DNA of 64,000 nucleotides from Heterobasidion occidentale. Lineage: Eukaryota; Basidiomycota; Agaricomycetes; Russulales; Bondarzewiaceae. Of the stretch, positions 33,493 to 44,177 are shown piece by piece. The stretch spans positions 1,426,001 to 1,490,000 of the forward strand of contig JBCAQO010000011.1 of assembly GCA_039111635.1 (NCBI GenBank), in the 5' to 3' direction. Under the pieces are notes generated by a model. The model was not told where the DNA came from and ran no database searches. It was given only the letters and a program-made list of their open reading frames with translations. Position 1 is the first letter of the stretch, and each line of letters opens with the position of its first letter. A program made the position numbers and the translations under genes.

Positions 33493-34254
33493 ATGACCTT
33501 GCCTGCACGGCTCCTCATCCCCGCTAAACTTATATTCGAGGCGGCTAGCAAGGCCAACGTCAAGGCCGTGCTCTTTGGCGGTGCCGCCGTCAATCTCCAC
33601 GGGGCTAAACGCGAGACGAGAGTGCGCTGCCTAATATCTCCACGACGCCCTGTCTCGCGCTCACAATATGCCTTGTAATGTCCAACCCAGGACATCGACG
33701 TCAACGTAACGTCCTTCAAATTTCTGGACAAGCTTCCGGCCCCTCCGTTTGATCATCGACCTGGGTCGGCTCCTACCCGTCGACGGCTCACATATCATCA
33801 CCCCACGGACGCCATCAAGTGCGACCTGGCCATCAATAATGCGTACTTCGTGGGCGGGATGCTCGAGAAGTACAGCGAAGTGACGGAGGAAGGAGTGCGC
33901 TACGCCTCGGCCGACATCCTCCTGGCGGACAAAATCCGCACCTTCGGGCAGCGCCACGTCCAGAATGACGCAAAGCGCGACTCTGACCTGGAGGACATCG
34001 GGCACCTCCTTGGAGTGTTGCTGGACAAGAACAAGAAGATTCCGAGTGAGGTCATGGAGGCCATTCTCGACGAAGCGACGCTCAAGGCGTTTTGGAAGGC
34101 CTTGCCGGGCGAGGAGCATGCCGTGTATCGCGACTTTTTGGCGGATGTGGGCATCGCTATACCCGATGAGGTGAGCCTCCTTTTGCACCGCGTCTATTGC
34201 TCGAGCAGCGTGTTGACTCCGACTCCCAGTGGGCCTAAGCAGATGTTGCGCTGA
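33493..34254 (+). CDS. Nucleotidyltransferase-like protein
   Basis: Exons 33493..33621 and 33691..34170 join in phase (GTGCGC donor, CAG acceptor). The join creates VLFGGAAVNLHG followed by KRETRDIDVNV, the GG..(A/S)..L.G..R.T.D(I/L)D signature of minimal nucleotidyltransferase-fold proteins with the paired acidic residues. A further segment CDLAINNAYFVGGML and helical sequence (DILLADKIRTFGQRH, DSDLEDIGHLLGVLLDKNKK) resemble fungal proteins of this fold. The 3' end is ambiguous. A good donor at 34171 and acceptor at 34229 would end the protein two residues later at 34238. Reading through gives a stop at 34254. Substrate is unknown. Confidence 0.7.
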
Positions 34255-34552
34255 AGGGAGAGGTTTTGGCGAACAGCAACGCCGCTTTCATCCTATGACT
34301 TGCTTTATCTGTCTGTATGTATTTACGTTGAATTGCACTTGCCCGATCCCTCCTGTACGAACGAGTTGTGGTTTGAACAGAAATCCGAAAGGAGGGCTCT
34401 GATGCACTGATGGATCCGGCTGTTGCCGCTCCCTGATTAATTCTGGTTAATTGCCAGTTAATTGCCTCTTTCTTTCGATCTCCTTCACTCCTTATGCTGT
34501 TATCCCGGCTTGTGCTTGTGCGACAAGAAACGCGAATCAAGTATCGTCAGCT

Positions 34553-35353
34553 ATGGGCATCCACTACTATAATTCCAGCCCTTACCCAGCGCTGACGATG
34601 GAGACTCGCCTAAAGCCGGCTCGAGCAGTCACAAACTCAGGCATCCCTTGCTTAGTCTGGGCGGAAGACGCGCTCAGTTTCGCGCTCTTCGTGCCCACCG
34701 AGTTATTTGCATTACAACTCCTCGTCCCTGATGAGGACGTCGAGAGGGCCGCGCGTGCCATCACCTCCATCTTGCCTTACAAACGACTGGCAGCGCCTCA
34801 CCCGGACTGGCTCGACCACAAGTACATCGATCCCGACCAGTCTAACTGTTTTCCTCGTGCTGTCCGGCTCGAGCTGACAACCCCGCAGCTGTTGCGGAGC
34901 GACGACGACCCCGTCGACATCTACCTCCATCCCTCCTCCTACTTCTCCTTCGACGTTCGCAACCCCTCTCGTTCCCTCTCCCTCGCGCCGCCGCTCTCGC
35001 CCGCCAACTCTGCCCTGCGCTTTCCCACGCGGACGGCGTTCCTCGACGCAGTCATCGCGACCGTCCTCGACCCGCCCCTCGGCTTCCGCCACGGCAAGCT
35101 GGGGCTCCGGCTGGGGAGCTACGTCAGCTACATCAACACCTACACGCTGCGCGCGCGCCCGCGGGTCCTGCCGAACGGCGACCTGGAGCCGGAGCACGCG
35201 TCCGTGCTGGCGAGCCTCAGGCCGGAGAACAGGCATTGGTACGAGGCGAAGATCAGGGGCAAGTATGACAGCTGGGTTGAGGAGGTCCGAGCTCGGAGAG
35301 CCGTACTCGAGCGCATCGGGTGCGTGGGCCCTCGTCTCCGGCGTCATCCTTGA
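34553..35353 (+). CDS. Conserved hypothetical protein
   Basis: About 266 codons from MGIHYYNSSPYPALTM. Protein-like blocks include SGIPCLVWAEDALSFALFVP, FALQLLVPDEDVERAARAIT and DPVDIYLHPSSYFSFDVRNP, ending in LRPENRHWYEAKIRGKYDSW. The GIPC..W.EDAL..... vPT block recurs in uncharacterised agaricomycete proteins as I remember them, and the fold could be nucleotidyltransferase-like as in the neighbouring upstream gene. That link is weak. A GTGCGT site at 35318 could begin a last intron and change the C-terminus. The same frame is open upstream to 34451, but this ATG sits where the conserved-looking sequence begins. Confidence 0.6.
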   Translation: MGIHYYNSSPYPALTMETRLKPARAVTNSGIPCLVWAEDALSFALFVPTELFALQLLVPDEDVERAARAITSILPYKRLAAPHPDWLDHKYIDPDQSNCFPRAVRLELTTPQLLRSDDDPVDIYLHPSSYFSFDVRNPSRSLSLAPPLSPANSALRFPTRTAFLDAVIATVLDPPLGFRHGKLGLRLGSYVSYINTYTLRARPRVLPNGDLEPEHASVLASLRPENRHWYEAKIRGKYDSWVEEVRARRAVLERIGCVGPRLRRHP

Positions 35354-36381
35354 CCTTTGATTGCACGGGCCTCCCAGACGCCAGACCGAAGCGAAGAAGC
35401 CATTTCCCAGGAACAGGTATGATATCTGGCGACGGTGTGTCTGTTCCTTTGCTTGTTCGGATCGGATGTTAAGCGCGGGTGGCATAGAGAAACGCGCGGC
35501 CTCCACACTGCTGCGCGCGTCGGGAGTGCTGTCCTTAGCTCGCAATTGCGTCGGCCGCGGTGGTGAGTGATGGAAGCGTCCGACAAAGCGCACTCGTCGT
35601 TGACGGTCTCTTCCAGCCATCCGATGCCTCTTTCAGTCAACGTTTCAGTGGGACGTACGTTGTCTAGGGTCACAAGTCTGGTACGGGCGAGGGGATGAGA
35701 TGCAGCTCAATATATTGGACTCGAGGATTTCGGCACCCACGAGCACCAGTCGCACCAGCGAACGGCTTTCGTCGGGTCAAGAGGAGATCAAAGTACACTA
35801 TTCACAAGGTATTGATCGTCTGTGTACATTTCAACATTCCTTCGTCATCCAGGTGCCAAGTCTTTGCGTCGAGCACTCTGGATAGAAGACTCTATAGACT
35901 TGCTATCCTTCCTACCTATTCTCCCAAGACTCGTCTCCATCGACCGTGAGGTCAATCACCTCAATCACGGAGGTTGCGAACGGACGACGCTCAAACCTGA
36001 TTATCCGCATCAGCTCAGAAAACGGCGAAGGTGGTGGATACGTACAACAGTGATTCTACTTCAGCTTCGTCTTCTCCGCTCGGATCTGCTGGGACATTCT
36101 TCATGGGACGGTTGGCAGGCAGGCCTTCCGATGTGCGTCTCTGTGAAGAAAATGGGTTCGGCAATGAATGGTAGGGTTTGTCGGGCTATGAGGTAGCAGG
36201 ATATACCATTGGCGTCACACGATCCCGTTGAACGTGCCCGAGCTCAAACGTCTCCGGATGTGTGGAAGCTTCGAAGTCTTCGGGTTTGTTGCACATGTTC
36301 TGGATATCCTCAATCACTGCACGCTTTCTACTTGATTCAGTTTTGCACCGTATGCTATGCCTGCACCCTGTGTTCCCGAGT
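35354..36381. other. Intergenic, no supported gene
   Basis: About 1 kb between convergent genes. Plus-strand open frames at 35,700-36,200 have no recognisable domain or splice-consistent partners. Confidence 0.45.
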
Positions 36382-37554
36382 CTAGCACGATGTCATTGAC
36401 TTCCTGGCTCGGCGCCTCTGTATTGGTTGCTGAGGTGTCGTCAACAACATTGTCGACCAACGTCCTAGTCGCCGCTCACCTACAGAGCAATTTGCCTGAG
36501 AGGCTATCTTCACGTCGTCTTTCTCGCCCTCTGGCCGCACAAGCTCGACGTCCGGGTCGTCCCCAGAGTCCATAGACTCAACGTCCTCATCTTCCTCATC
36601 AACCCTGCCCTCACTTGAGCCACTGGCCTCCCCCTGCCCACCCAAGCCCTCCGCGCCGTCGTTCGAATCCCCCCACTCAGCCGCATCCGACTCCCACCAC
36701 TTCGAGTGCTCCGAGCTGGGACTCTTGAACACGAGCCTGTCCCGCCTGCCCTGCAGCCTCAGAATGAACGCCCAGTGCGCGCGGACCTCGTGCGCGCGCA
36801 TGTGCGTCGTGTTCCGCAGAACGACCTTGCGGAGCATGTGGCGCCGACTGAAGTAGGGATTCGGGGTGCCTTTCTCGACGGAGTCTCTGATCGACCGTTC
36901 CAGTCTGCGCCAGGGCACGCCCGCGCCGCCGTTCGCGGGCTCTCGTTTCCCTGCGTGAGCGATGATATGGTCCGTCAAGAAAAGAGCAAACCGGCGACGT
37001 CGTCATGCGGCCAAGTGCACTCACTCCATATTAAGCATATGTAAGAGCGGAGGATCGCCCTGCGGATCCCTAACTTCCAATGCTGTAGTTCGGGCATGAT
37101 AGGATATCCATCAGAATCTACGTCGAGCCGTCGAGGTGCACGTTTGTCACCGGTTGGCGGCGGCGGTGGTGGCAGCGGCGGATGATTGCCAGCGCGGCTG
37201 GTGGTCCAGGTCCGGGGCCCTGCACGAAGATCAGGCAAGGGTGAGATTCCCTGAGCGCGACGTCGGCGGTTCTCCCTCGCCCGACGATATGACATCCAAT
37301 TATGTACTTTCTGTAGAATATTTGAATCTATGAGAAATGCCTGTGCAAGCCCATCAGGCGTCGATCGATCGCACCATGAACCACGTCTGTCCGTGGGGCA
37401 TTCCTGCCAACACGCGGCCCTGGTTAGCGACGTGGATGATTCTCTCCCTGAGTTCGTCTGCGAGAGCCGGACGGTCGGACGCTTGTCGATACCACCGAAA
37501 ATAGATATCCTCAGCAAGCTCAGCAAACGCGTTGACACTCGTGAAGGATTCCAT
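36382..37554 (-). CDS. Hypothetical protein
   Basis: Probable three-exon gene. Exon 1 starts MESFTSVNAFAELAEDIYFR. Exon 2 (37025..37340) contains DSNILQKVHNWMSYRRAREN and a polyproline tract before DVDSDGYPIMPELQHWKLGI. Exon 3 (36382..36950) contains RKVVLRNTTHMRAHEVRAHW and an acidic tail (EDEDVESMDSGDD). The second intron (36951..37024, GTGAGT..CAG) is clear and in phase. The first is uncertain: either 34 nt from a donor at 37374, or longer from an upstream GTGTTG, both in frame. The product is not recognised. Basic helical and acidic segments hint at a nuclear protein, but this is speculation. Confidence 0.5.
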
Positions 37555-37636
37555 AGCGCAACGGTAGTACGGTCTGAGAGGGGGTTGCATGGATTGGCGG
37601 GTCACATAGTCACAGCCTGCCGAGGCCAGAACGGTC

Positions 37637-38665
37637 TCACACGAACGCCCGCCGAAACGTATCGGCCCCGAGGACGCCCTCGAGTCCGCTCAGAGATTCC
37701 CTAAGCCACGTCCTCACGTCCTCCGTCTCCCTCCCCGCGACCCTCACGATCCGCCCGCCGACGCCCGCCACCGCGCTGAGCGACCACAGCAGCTCCGGCG
37801 CGGCGCGGCACTTGTACACGCTGATCTCGCGGTACCGATCGTCTAGAGCCCGTACGACGTCTACCACCGCCGGCCCACACAGGATCAGCGTCGCATAGCA
37901 CGAATACGGCGCGAGCCGGTCGCCCAGCGCGCGCGGCGGCAGCGCGCCAGACCGTGCGGCGTCGGCCTCCCCCTCCTCCTCGAGCAGCATCGCGTCTCTC
38001 GCGACGCGCTTCCCGTCGACGAAGACCTCGTTGACGCTGCAGTAGCGCGCGAACGCCCATTCCTCGCCGAGCGCGCGGCGGCCTGACGTGAGCCAGTCGA
38101 GGAGCACGGCGGACGCGCGGCCGTGGAGGCGGAACGTCTGCGCTTGGTGGTACGACGCCGCGCGGAAGCATGTCACGGGGTCGGGGAGGAGCAGCAGCAG
38201 CGCGCCGTCCGCGACGTGCACGTCCATTCGCTGTGTCGAAGAGGCCATCGCTCCTGCGGGCGACGGGGTATCGTGCTGGACGGACACCCTCCCGCCGCGG
38301 CGCGTCTTGAACACCTTGGTCGATCCCTAAAACAGTGTTCGCGTTCAGAAACGCCGCATGCGGCTGCGGCTGCGGCCGCGGAAGAAAAAAAGAACGAAAG
38401 AAAGAGAAAAGACGCCCACCTGAGAAAGCAGCATCAGCGTCGTGCGCGCACCGACGTCCACAGACAGCGCGATGCGGTCTCCGCCGACGAGGCCGCCGCC
38501 GTAGGTGAGCATGTAGACGACCGCGACGCCGTCCTGAAGCATGCGGGGCGATAAGAGCTTGAGCGGGTACGTGCACGAGAGCTCTGCGAACGCGGCCTCC
38601 TTTCCGTGCGCCTGGAGTGCTATTCTGCCGCTGCCGGCTTGGCTCGACGTGACATCCGTGGTCAT
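37637..38665 (-). CDS. ureD: Urease accessory protein UreD
   Basis: Exons 38420..38665 and 37637..38326, intron of 93 nt, 311 residues. The protein carries the UreD signature LTYGGGLVGGDRIALSVDVG. Typical flanking blocks are LKLLSPRMLQDGVAVVYML, the STKVFKTRRGGRVSVQHDTP join spanning the intron side, LLLLPDPVTCFRAASYHQAQ, and VNEVFVDGKRVARDAMLLEE. UreD is the scaffold that, with UreF and UreG, delivers Ni2+ to apo-urease in the cytosol. No other urease gene is in this window, as usual for fungi. Length and motif order match fungal UreD proteins. The last block (DTFRRAFV) is the normal C-terminus of the family. Confidence 0.92.
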
Positions 38666-39355
38666 TGCTCGAAAGGCATGAGCAGGGGTGGTCGAGTTGA
38701 GTGTGAAGCTATGAGGCCTGGTAGTGGCCTGGTGGGCGGGATCAGGATCTCGGACGAGCGGGATGCTGCGATCGGAGATGATAACGGAGCGCGGCGCAGT
38801 GCGCACAGGCACTGCACAGGCATCATCCGGCGGTCCTTCAGGTGACTCTGACGGCTCCTGAATTAATTGATTGCCATTCCTCGCTATGAAGTCTCGTAAA
38901 ATTCTACGAGATCTGAACTGCCTCTGCGATCCCTTGCGGTTCACAAATTCTCATAGGGAGCGCCGGGTGGAACGAAAATCGGTGTGTCTCGACTGGCAGT
39001 ACCGCTATGACACGCCCTTCCAACTCGATTCTCGAAAATAAAGGGAAAAGTCCCAGAGCGTAAACAGGGACACCACCCACGCATCACATCGAGCATGTGT
39101 TGGACAACCAGTCAATGGGATTATAATCATATCGCAGCACTACGGTCTAGGAAATTCGAGAGATACAGAAAAAAACGAGTACCAAAGACGAGCGAATTAA
39201 TGTATGGTGTCGGGCTGGAGTGAGCACACGGCGTGATAGCAAAAAGGACATGACAAAATACAGAAGATCGAACACAAATTGCATATACATAGATTCCACA
39301 ACGGTCCGAAGAACAGCAAACAGAAAAGACAACCGACACGGAGCAGCGAGCGTCT
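38666..39355. other. Intergenic, no supported gene
   Basis: 690 bp between the ureD start and the 3' end of the HECT ligase gene, both on the minus strand. AT-richer than its surroundings; no element recognised. Confidence 0.5.
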
Positions 39356-42167
39356 TCACTCTTGCCCGAATCCCTCCGTCTCGCTAAATAAGAGCGCGAT
39401 CAGCAATCCTGCTCCCAAAACATAGAAACTCAAGAACGGCAGGTACGCACTCGATCGCATAGCGCAGCTTCCGCTCCAGGCTCTCGTAGTCCTGGTACGG
39501 TGGCAGATCGAGCCGGTTGAAGCACGTATGGCTGCGCGGGAGGCCGTTGGGGTCCCCGCTCTTCTCGATCGTGAACCGCCGCGGCCCGTCGGAGCCCTGC
39601 AGGTCCTTGAAGCCGTTCACGGGCACGCGCGACGTGCCGGTCGTGAACTGCAGCAGGCGCGCCTTGCGCTCCGTCGGCCACGACCGGAGGCACTGCCAGA
39701 ACCACTCGATCACCTGGTCCGTCTTCTCGTATCCGCGGTAGTCGGTGAACTTCGTCCAGTCGTCCCTGGCGGCGTCCGAATCAGCGTCGGCGTCAGCAAA
39801 ACCGTCCGGCGCGCGCGAGAGCGTGTACGTACATGTCGATCTCGGACATCCCGCCGATGAGCAGCTCGAGCTCCGTCTCGTCGAACACGGTGATCAGCTC
39901 CTGCGGGATCACCTCCGAGAAGCCGCCCATGAACGCGCGGAACTGGTCGCCGACGCGCTTGTGGATGCGGTACTCGACGACGAGGTCGACGTACTCGGCC
40001 TTGTTGGCCTCGGTGACGGCGGTATTCGAGCCGTCGGGCTTCAGGTCGATCGTGACCAACTCGCCAAAGCGGTCTTCGGTGGTGGTGAACGTCTCGTCGA
40101 GGATGTCGGTGATGTCGTTCTCCCTGATGACCACATTGCATCAAACAAGGCTTCATAGGCGAGGAAAGCGAGTACGAACAGCATCCATGTAAGCCCTCTG
40201 TGGAGTTCCGCATCGACCGCCTCTAGATCCTTCAGCGTCACCTTTTTGCCCAAGATCATCTTGTACAAGCTGGGGACGAAATACGCGTCTAGGAAGCGAT
40301 GATGGAAAATGGACAGCCCGAGACATCTCCCGATGAACTTGAAGTAATCGAGGTGTTCAGGGTTGATGCCAGATGCAGAGTTGATCTGCAGCGTGTAGTT
40401 GTCGTGCGCCGAGTACTCGAAGAGGCCGTACGAGGGGTTGAACATCTCGTGCGACAAGAGGAAGAACCATTCCCTGTGCAACGACCCGAGTCAGTCTCAC
40501 CATGCGTCCCGGATCTGCAGCGAACGACCGCACCTCGACACGCCTCCATAGTCCAGCCCATCCTCACCCTCAAACTTGACCATCAACCTCTTCCGCAGAT
40601 CCTCCGCCTTCAACCTCATAATCGCCGAAAAGCTGTCCTCAAACACCCACCCCCTCCTTACCCGCACGTCGCACTTGCCGTCCGCCACGACCCGCATCGC
40701 CGGCTGGCTGCGGAAGTACACCACCTTGCGCCGATAGTCGCGTTTGTACTGCGGCGCGTCCGCATCCACCGCCGTCGGGAAGCGCGGGTCGTCCCACGTC
40801 GTCGTGCGCGTCGTGTGGTCCACGAAGTACACCCGCCGCGTCGACGTCATGCGCATCTCCCAGCCAGACGGCAGCGGGCCCACCTGCGCCGCGCGCGTCT
40901 GCACCCGCGACGCCGCGAGCGCGCCCTCGACGCCCGTCCGCCGCGGGTCGTGCCACGTCGTCGTGCGCGTGTGGTGATCCACGAAGTACGGCCGCCCGTC
41001 CGCCGCGCGCCGCTCCTCCCACCCGAGCGGCAGCGGCACATCCACGTACGTCCCGTCCGGGTTCGTCTGATTCGGCAGCACCGGCGTCTCGGGCGCGGGG
41101 CTCTGCTCCGCCGCTGCCGATCCTGCTGTGCTTGGCCGGTGCCACGAGGTCGTCCGCGTGTTGTGGTCGACGTAGTACGGGCGCCCACGACCGTCAGTCC
41201 GGCGCTCCCACCCCGTCGGGAGCGCCTCCTCCGCGATCGCAGGCGTGTTGGTAGCAGCAGTAACGACGGACGCCGGCCGCGCCACCTCCGCATGCGGCCT
41301 GTCCGGCCCATCCTCTGACAACCTCGGGATGAAAGACTCGTCAGGCCGGATGTCCAGGCTGCTCTCGCGGCGGACGACGGGGCGCGAAGCGCTCGGGCCC
41401 GAGGTGGACGTCCGCGCGGAGGACGAGGCCGCGGCGCGGAGCTCCGAGTGCGAGCGCGAGGTGCTGATCGTCGACGCGCGCGCGGCGCTCTCGGTGTTGA
41501 GGGAGAACATGAGCTTGCCGTGCACGGACTGGCCGTCGGGGCCGGGGCGCAGGTCCATGTTCTGGATCACTGCGGGAGATCAGCGTCGCACGGCCGCGGC
41601 ACGTGTGCGCGAGCGCGGCGTACCGTTTCCGCCATTGGCGAGGTCGAGGACGTCGCTGACGCCGACGTCGAGGCAGCCGAGCGAGCCTTGGTCGAAGCGC
41701 TTAAATTTGCGGTGGTCGAAGAGCTGGATGGACAGGCGCGAGGAGGAGTTCACGGCGCTAGATAAAGAGCAAGAGGAGTCGGCGGGTCAGCCTCTGGACA
41801 ACGCTGAAGACCTTGTCGGCCGTTCTGTGCCCGACGTGAAGCGAAGACGAGGACTGACATGTCAAAAGATTCGTTCCAGTACGGGGTCAGTGTCTTCTTG
41901 AGAACGGTGGTCTGCTGCGTTTTCCCGGCATCGACGGATATGACGGCAAAGGGGTTTGGGAGGGAGAACAGATCGCGCTTAACGAGACCGTTGGCCGCGA
42001 CAACTAGGAACGAGAGGCCAGTTGCCAGACCATCGCAAGACGTAAGACGCACGCTGACTCACCGGTGACCCTGATCGTCCTCTCGCTAACCCAATAGATC
42101 TATGCGTGAGAGGACTGGCGTAGAAGGGCGCAATATAGCGTACTCACCTTGTAGAATCGGTGGGCAT
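39356..42167 (-). CDS. rsp5: C2-WW-HECT ubiquitin ligase, Rsp5/Nedd4 type
   Basis: Nine exons with consistent phase: 42148..42167, 42063..42085, 41859..42003, 41624..41757, 40534..41569, 40180..40473, 39833..40123, 39451..39765, 39356..39383; 761 residues. An N-terminal C2 domain ([41 protein letters not shown]) binds phospholipid. Three WW domains at about residues 224-255, 287-318 and 339-370 ([24 protein letters not shown], each ending TRTTxW) bind PY motifs of substrates and adaptors. The HECT domain has [34 protein letters not shown] and the catalytic Cys about 729 in [14 protein letters not shown], 32 residues from the end. The C-terminus ETEGFGQE is that of the family. The three WW domains and length match yeast Rsp5, which controls endocytic sorting and other ubiquitination. 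Confidence 0.95.
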
Positions 42168-42563
42168 GTCAGTGAACGACCAGCTTCACTGGACCTTGGA
42201 TGACCTTTGCCCGTAATAGGGTTGCGTACACATTTAGAAAGCGCTAGCAAACCCGAGGGAGACGCACCTGAGAGACACCTGTGTCGACCACTCGCAGAAA
42301 ATGATGTTCCCTAAGAGTCGTGAGGGGAGAGTTGATGGATCACGACAACGTTGTGTGCGGGCGGCTCCCGAGCGGCTGACTGGCTGCGTCGCGTGGATGA
42401 CGAACAGTCCGACAACCGCCTGAATCTTATCTTATCTGATTCGCTCCAACGACGTAGCCGTAGCATCGTGCTCGAATATTATACGGTGAGATCCCGACCC
42501 AAGCGCGATCGTAGATATTCAAGAAAGCAAACAACCACGGCTTTGATTCTGGAGAGAGGTCAT

Positions 42564-43152
42564 TCACGCAGCCCCATCTTCAAGATCGACTTGTGCGGGA
42601 TCGGGAAACCACCCCCACGTCTTGAGGTCAACCAGAAACTCTCCCGTCCTGCCGACACGAACTTCTACCCCCTCTGCCTCCAGCTCGTCTCGCTGCCGCT
42701 GGGCCCCCTCCGTTCCAGGCCCTCGCGAAGATACAGCGCCGGACGACGAAACGACGCGGTACCATGGAACGGGCGGCTCGACGTCGGGAGAAAGGAATTT
42801 CAGCGCTGGGGAGAACGGGCACAACAGCGGTCACTGAGCTGATCGCGTCGAGACACGTGCTGACCATACCTTGTCCTACATGCCGCGAGTAAGAAGGCAT
42901 CCCGATGACTTTTGCAATGTGGCCTGTGTACCCTGAGTCAGCCGCATGGTCCTCCAACGCGCAGATCTTGAGAACATGATGAGCGCGCACCGTATGTTGT
43001 GACCTTCTGAGCAGGAATTTGTCGTACAGTCTGATACACCTGTCCCATGCAAGTGTCAGCCAGTTACCTCGCACATCCGCGCGTCGTCGGACACGGAAGA
43101 GCGAATGGCATTACAGCTGCGTGGAATTCTGCGCTGTCGAGAGCCACTGTTG
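42564..43152 (-). CDS. atl1: Alkyltransferase-like DNA repair protein (ATL)
   Basis: Exons 43115..43152 (5' incomplete), 42991..43039, 42870..42923 and 42564..42805, all joined in phase. They yield SAEFHAAVYQTVRQIP, KVTTYGHIAKVIGMPSYSRH, VGQALKFLSPDVEPPVPWYR, then VVSSSGAVSSRGPGTEGAQR and LEAEGVEVRVGRTGEFLVDL ending in TWGWFPDP. This is the MGMT/ATL fold. Where MGMT has the alkyl-acceptor Cys in PCHR, this protein has Trp (PVPWYR), the hallmark of ATL proteins. ATLs bind O6-alkylguanine without repairing it and hand the lesion to nucleotide excision repair. The arginine finger context (MPSYSRHVG) and RGPG are intact. The first exon with the ATG is not resolved; an ATG directly followed by GTATAAG at 43211-43213 is a candidate but does not fit the phase. 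Confidence 0.88.
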
Positions 43153-44177
43153 CTAGGGCGTTGGCAGGTCAGTATTTCGCGCCGAGCAAAGAGTCGAGGT
43201 CCTACTTATACCATGAAGGTACGTCTCTACTTCAAATACGGGGATGTATGTCTTTGGCTTTTCCTGCACTGGGAGTCAGTGCGTGAAACGCGTGGGTTTG
43301 ATTGGTCCGGAAAGCTGCGCTTTCGGAGATTCAATCTCGATTCTCTACTCCGGGGGCGGACGAACAAGCCTTCGTCACCTTCATCGATGTCGTTCGCGGA
43401 TGCACGCTGTTGGAAAATACAAAGTCCATCTGCTATCAAAACAACAGGTTCCTTCGGCGCGCATGCCGACCCATCTTGCAATTCGTGCGATTCCACGGGA
43501 ATGTGCGTCGAAAGACGACCATCTGGACCGTGCTGGCTGCAACGCGCCTTCGCCATCTCTTCTTCTGGCTGTGACTCCCTCGCCGTCCTCGACTTGCTCC
43601 GTTTAATCATCCTATGCAAGGGACTCTGACCCCGATCGAAACAAGCGAAGGACCACTGAAGCACCCGGAGCACAAAGCGGTCCTATGGAGATCAGGTATT
43701 GTGTATATAATAGGGAAGCGCAGATTCCATACAAAAAATGTCTATGCAGCATACCCTATTCCCATCCCCTCTGGGCAGTCGATGTAATGTCCAAACCACA
43801 CCGCCATCTCCTCGCCATCGTAAGTTGATCGTGAATTCATGGGGTTAGGACCAGGTCGAACCGTCTGACGCACGAGATGATTTATGTTAAAGCCAACCAA
43901 CACGAAGGTCTATGACTGCATCTCTAGAACAGCACGACGTCTCGCCACCAAGCTCTGAAACCCAAGCAGAGCCTCACTATCACCCTCCTCTCCTGGCGTC
44001 AACACGCGGACAGATCTGTACGAATCATACTCCATGAAGATAATTAGAATCGTGTAATACCTGGGTAAACCCGTTTCGGGGAGCCTGGTGGGCCCAAGAA
44101 AAGCACCATGACATGCACTGCAACACACGTATGCACATCGCGCAAAGAGTGTGAGTCCGCTTTCGTCATTGTTGAGC
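43153..44177. other. Intergenic with one copy of a dispersed repeat
   Basis: About 1 kb between ATL and lectin genes, holding the repeat copy 43446..43650. Open frames here also occur in the second repeat copy at 46 kb and are not called as genes. Confidence 0.45.
43446..43650 (+). repeat. Dispersed repeat, copy 1
   Basis: About 205 bp, clearly similar to 46132..46360 in the same orientation. Long shared blocks include CTTCGGCGCGCATGCCG, GTGCGATTCCACGGGAATGT, GTGCGTCGAAAGACGA and CCCGATCGAAACA. The second copy has extra bases, including a duplicated CCCCATCTCTT. Nature unknown; possibly a remnant of a non-autonomous element or a duplicated gene 5' region. Confidence 0.8.
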
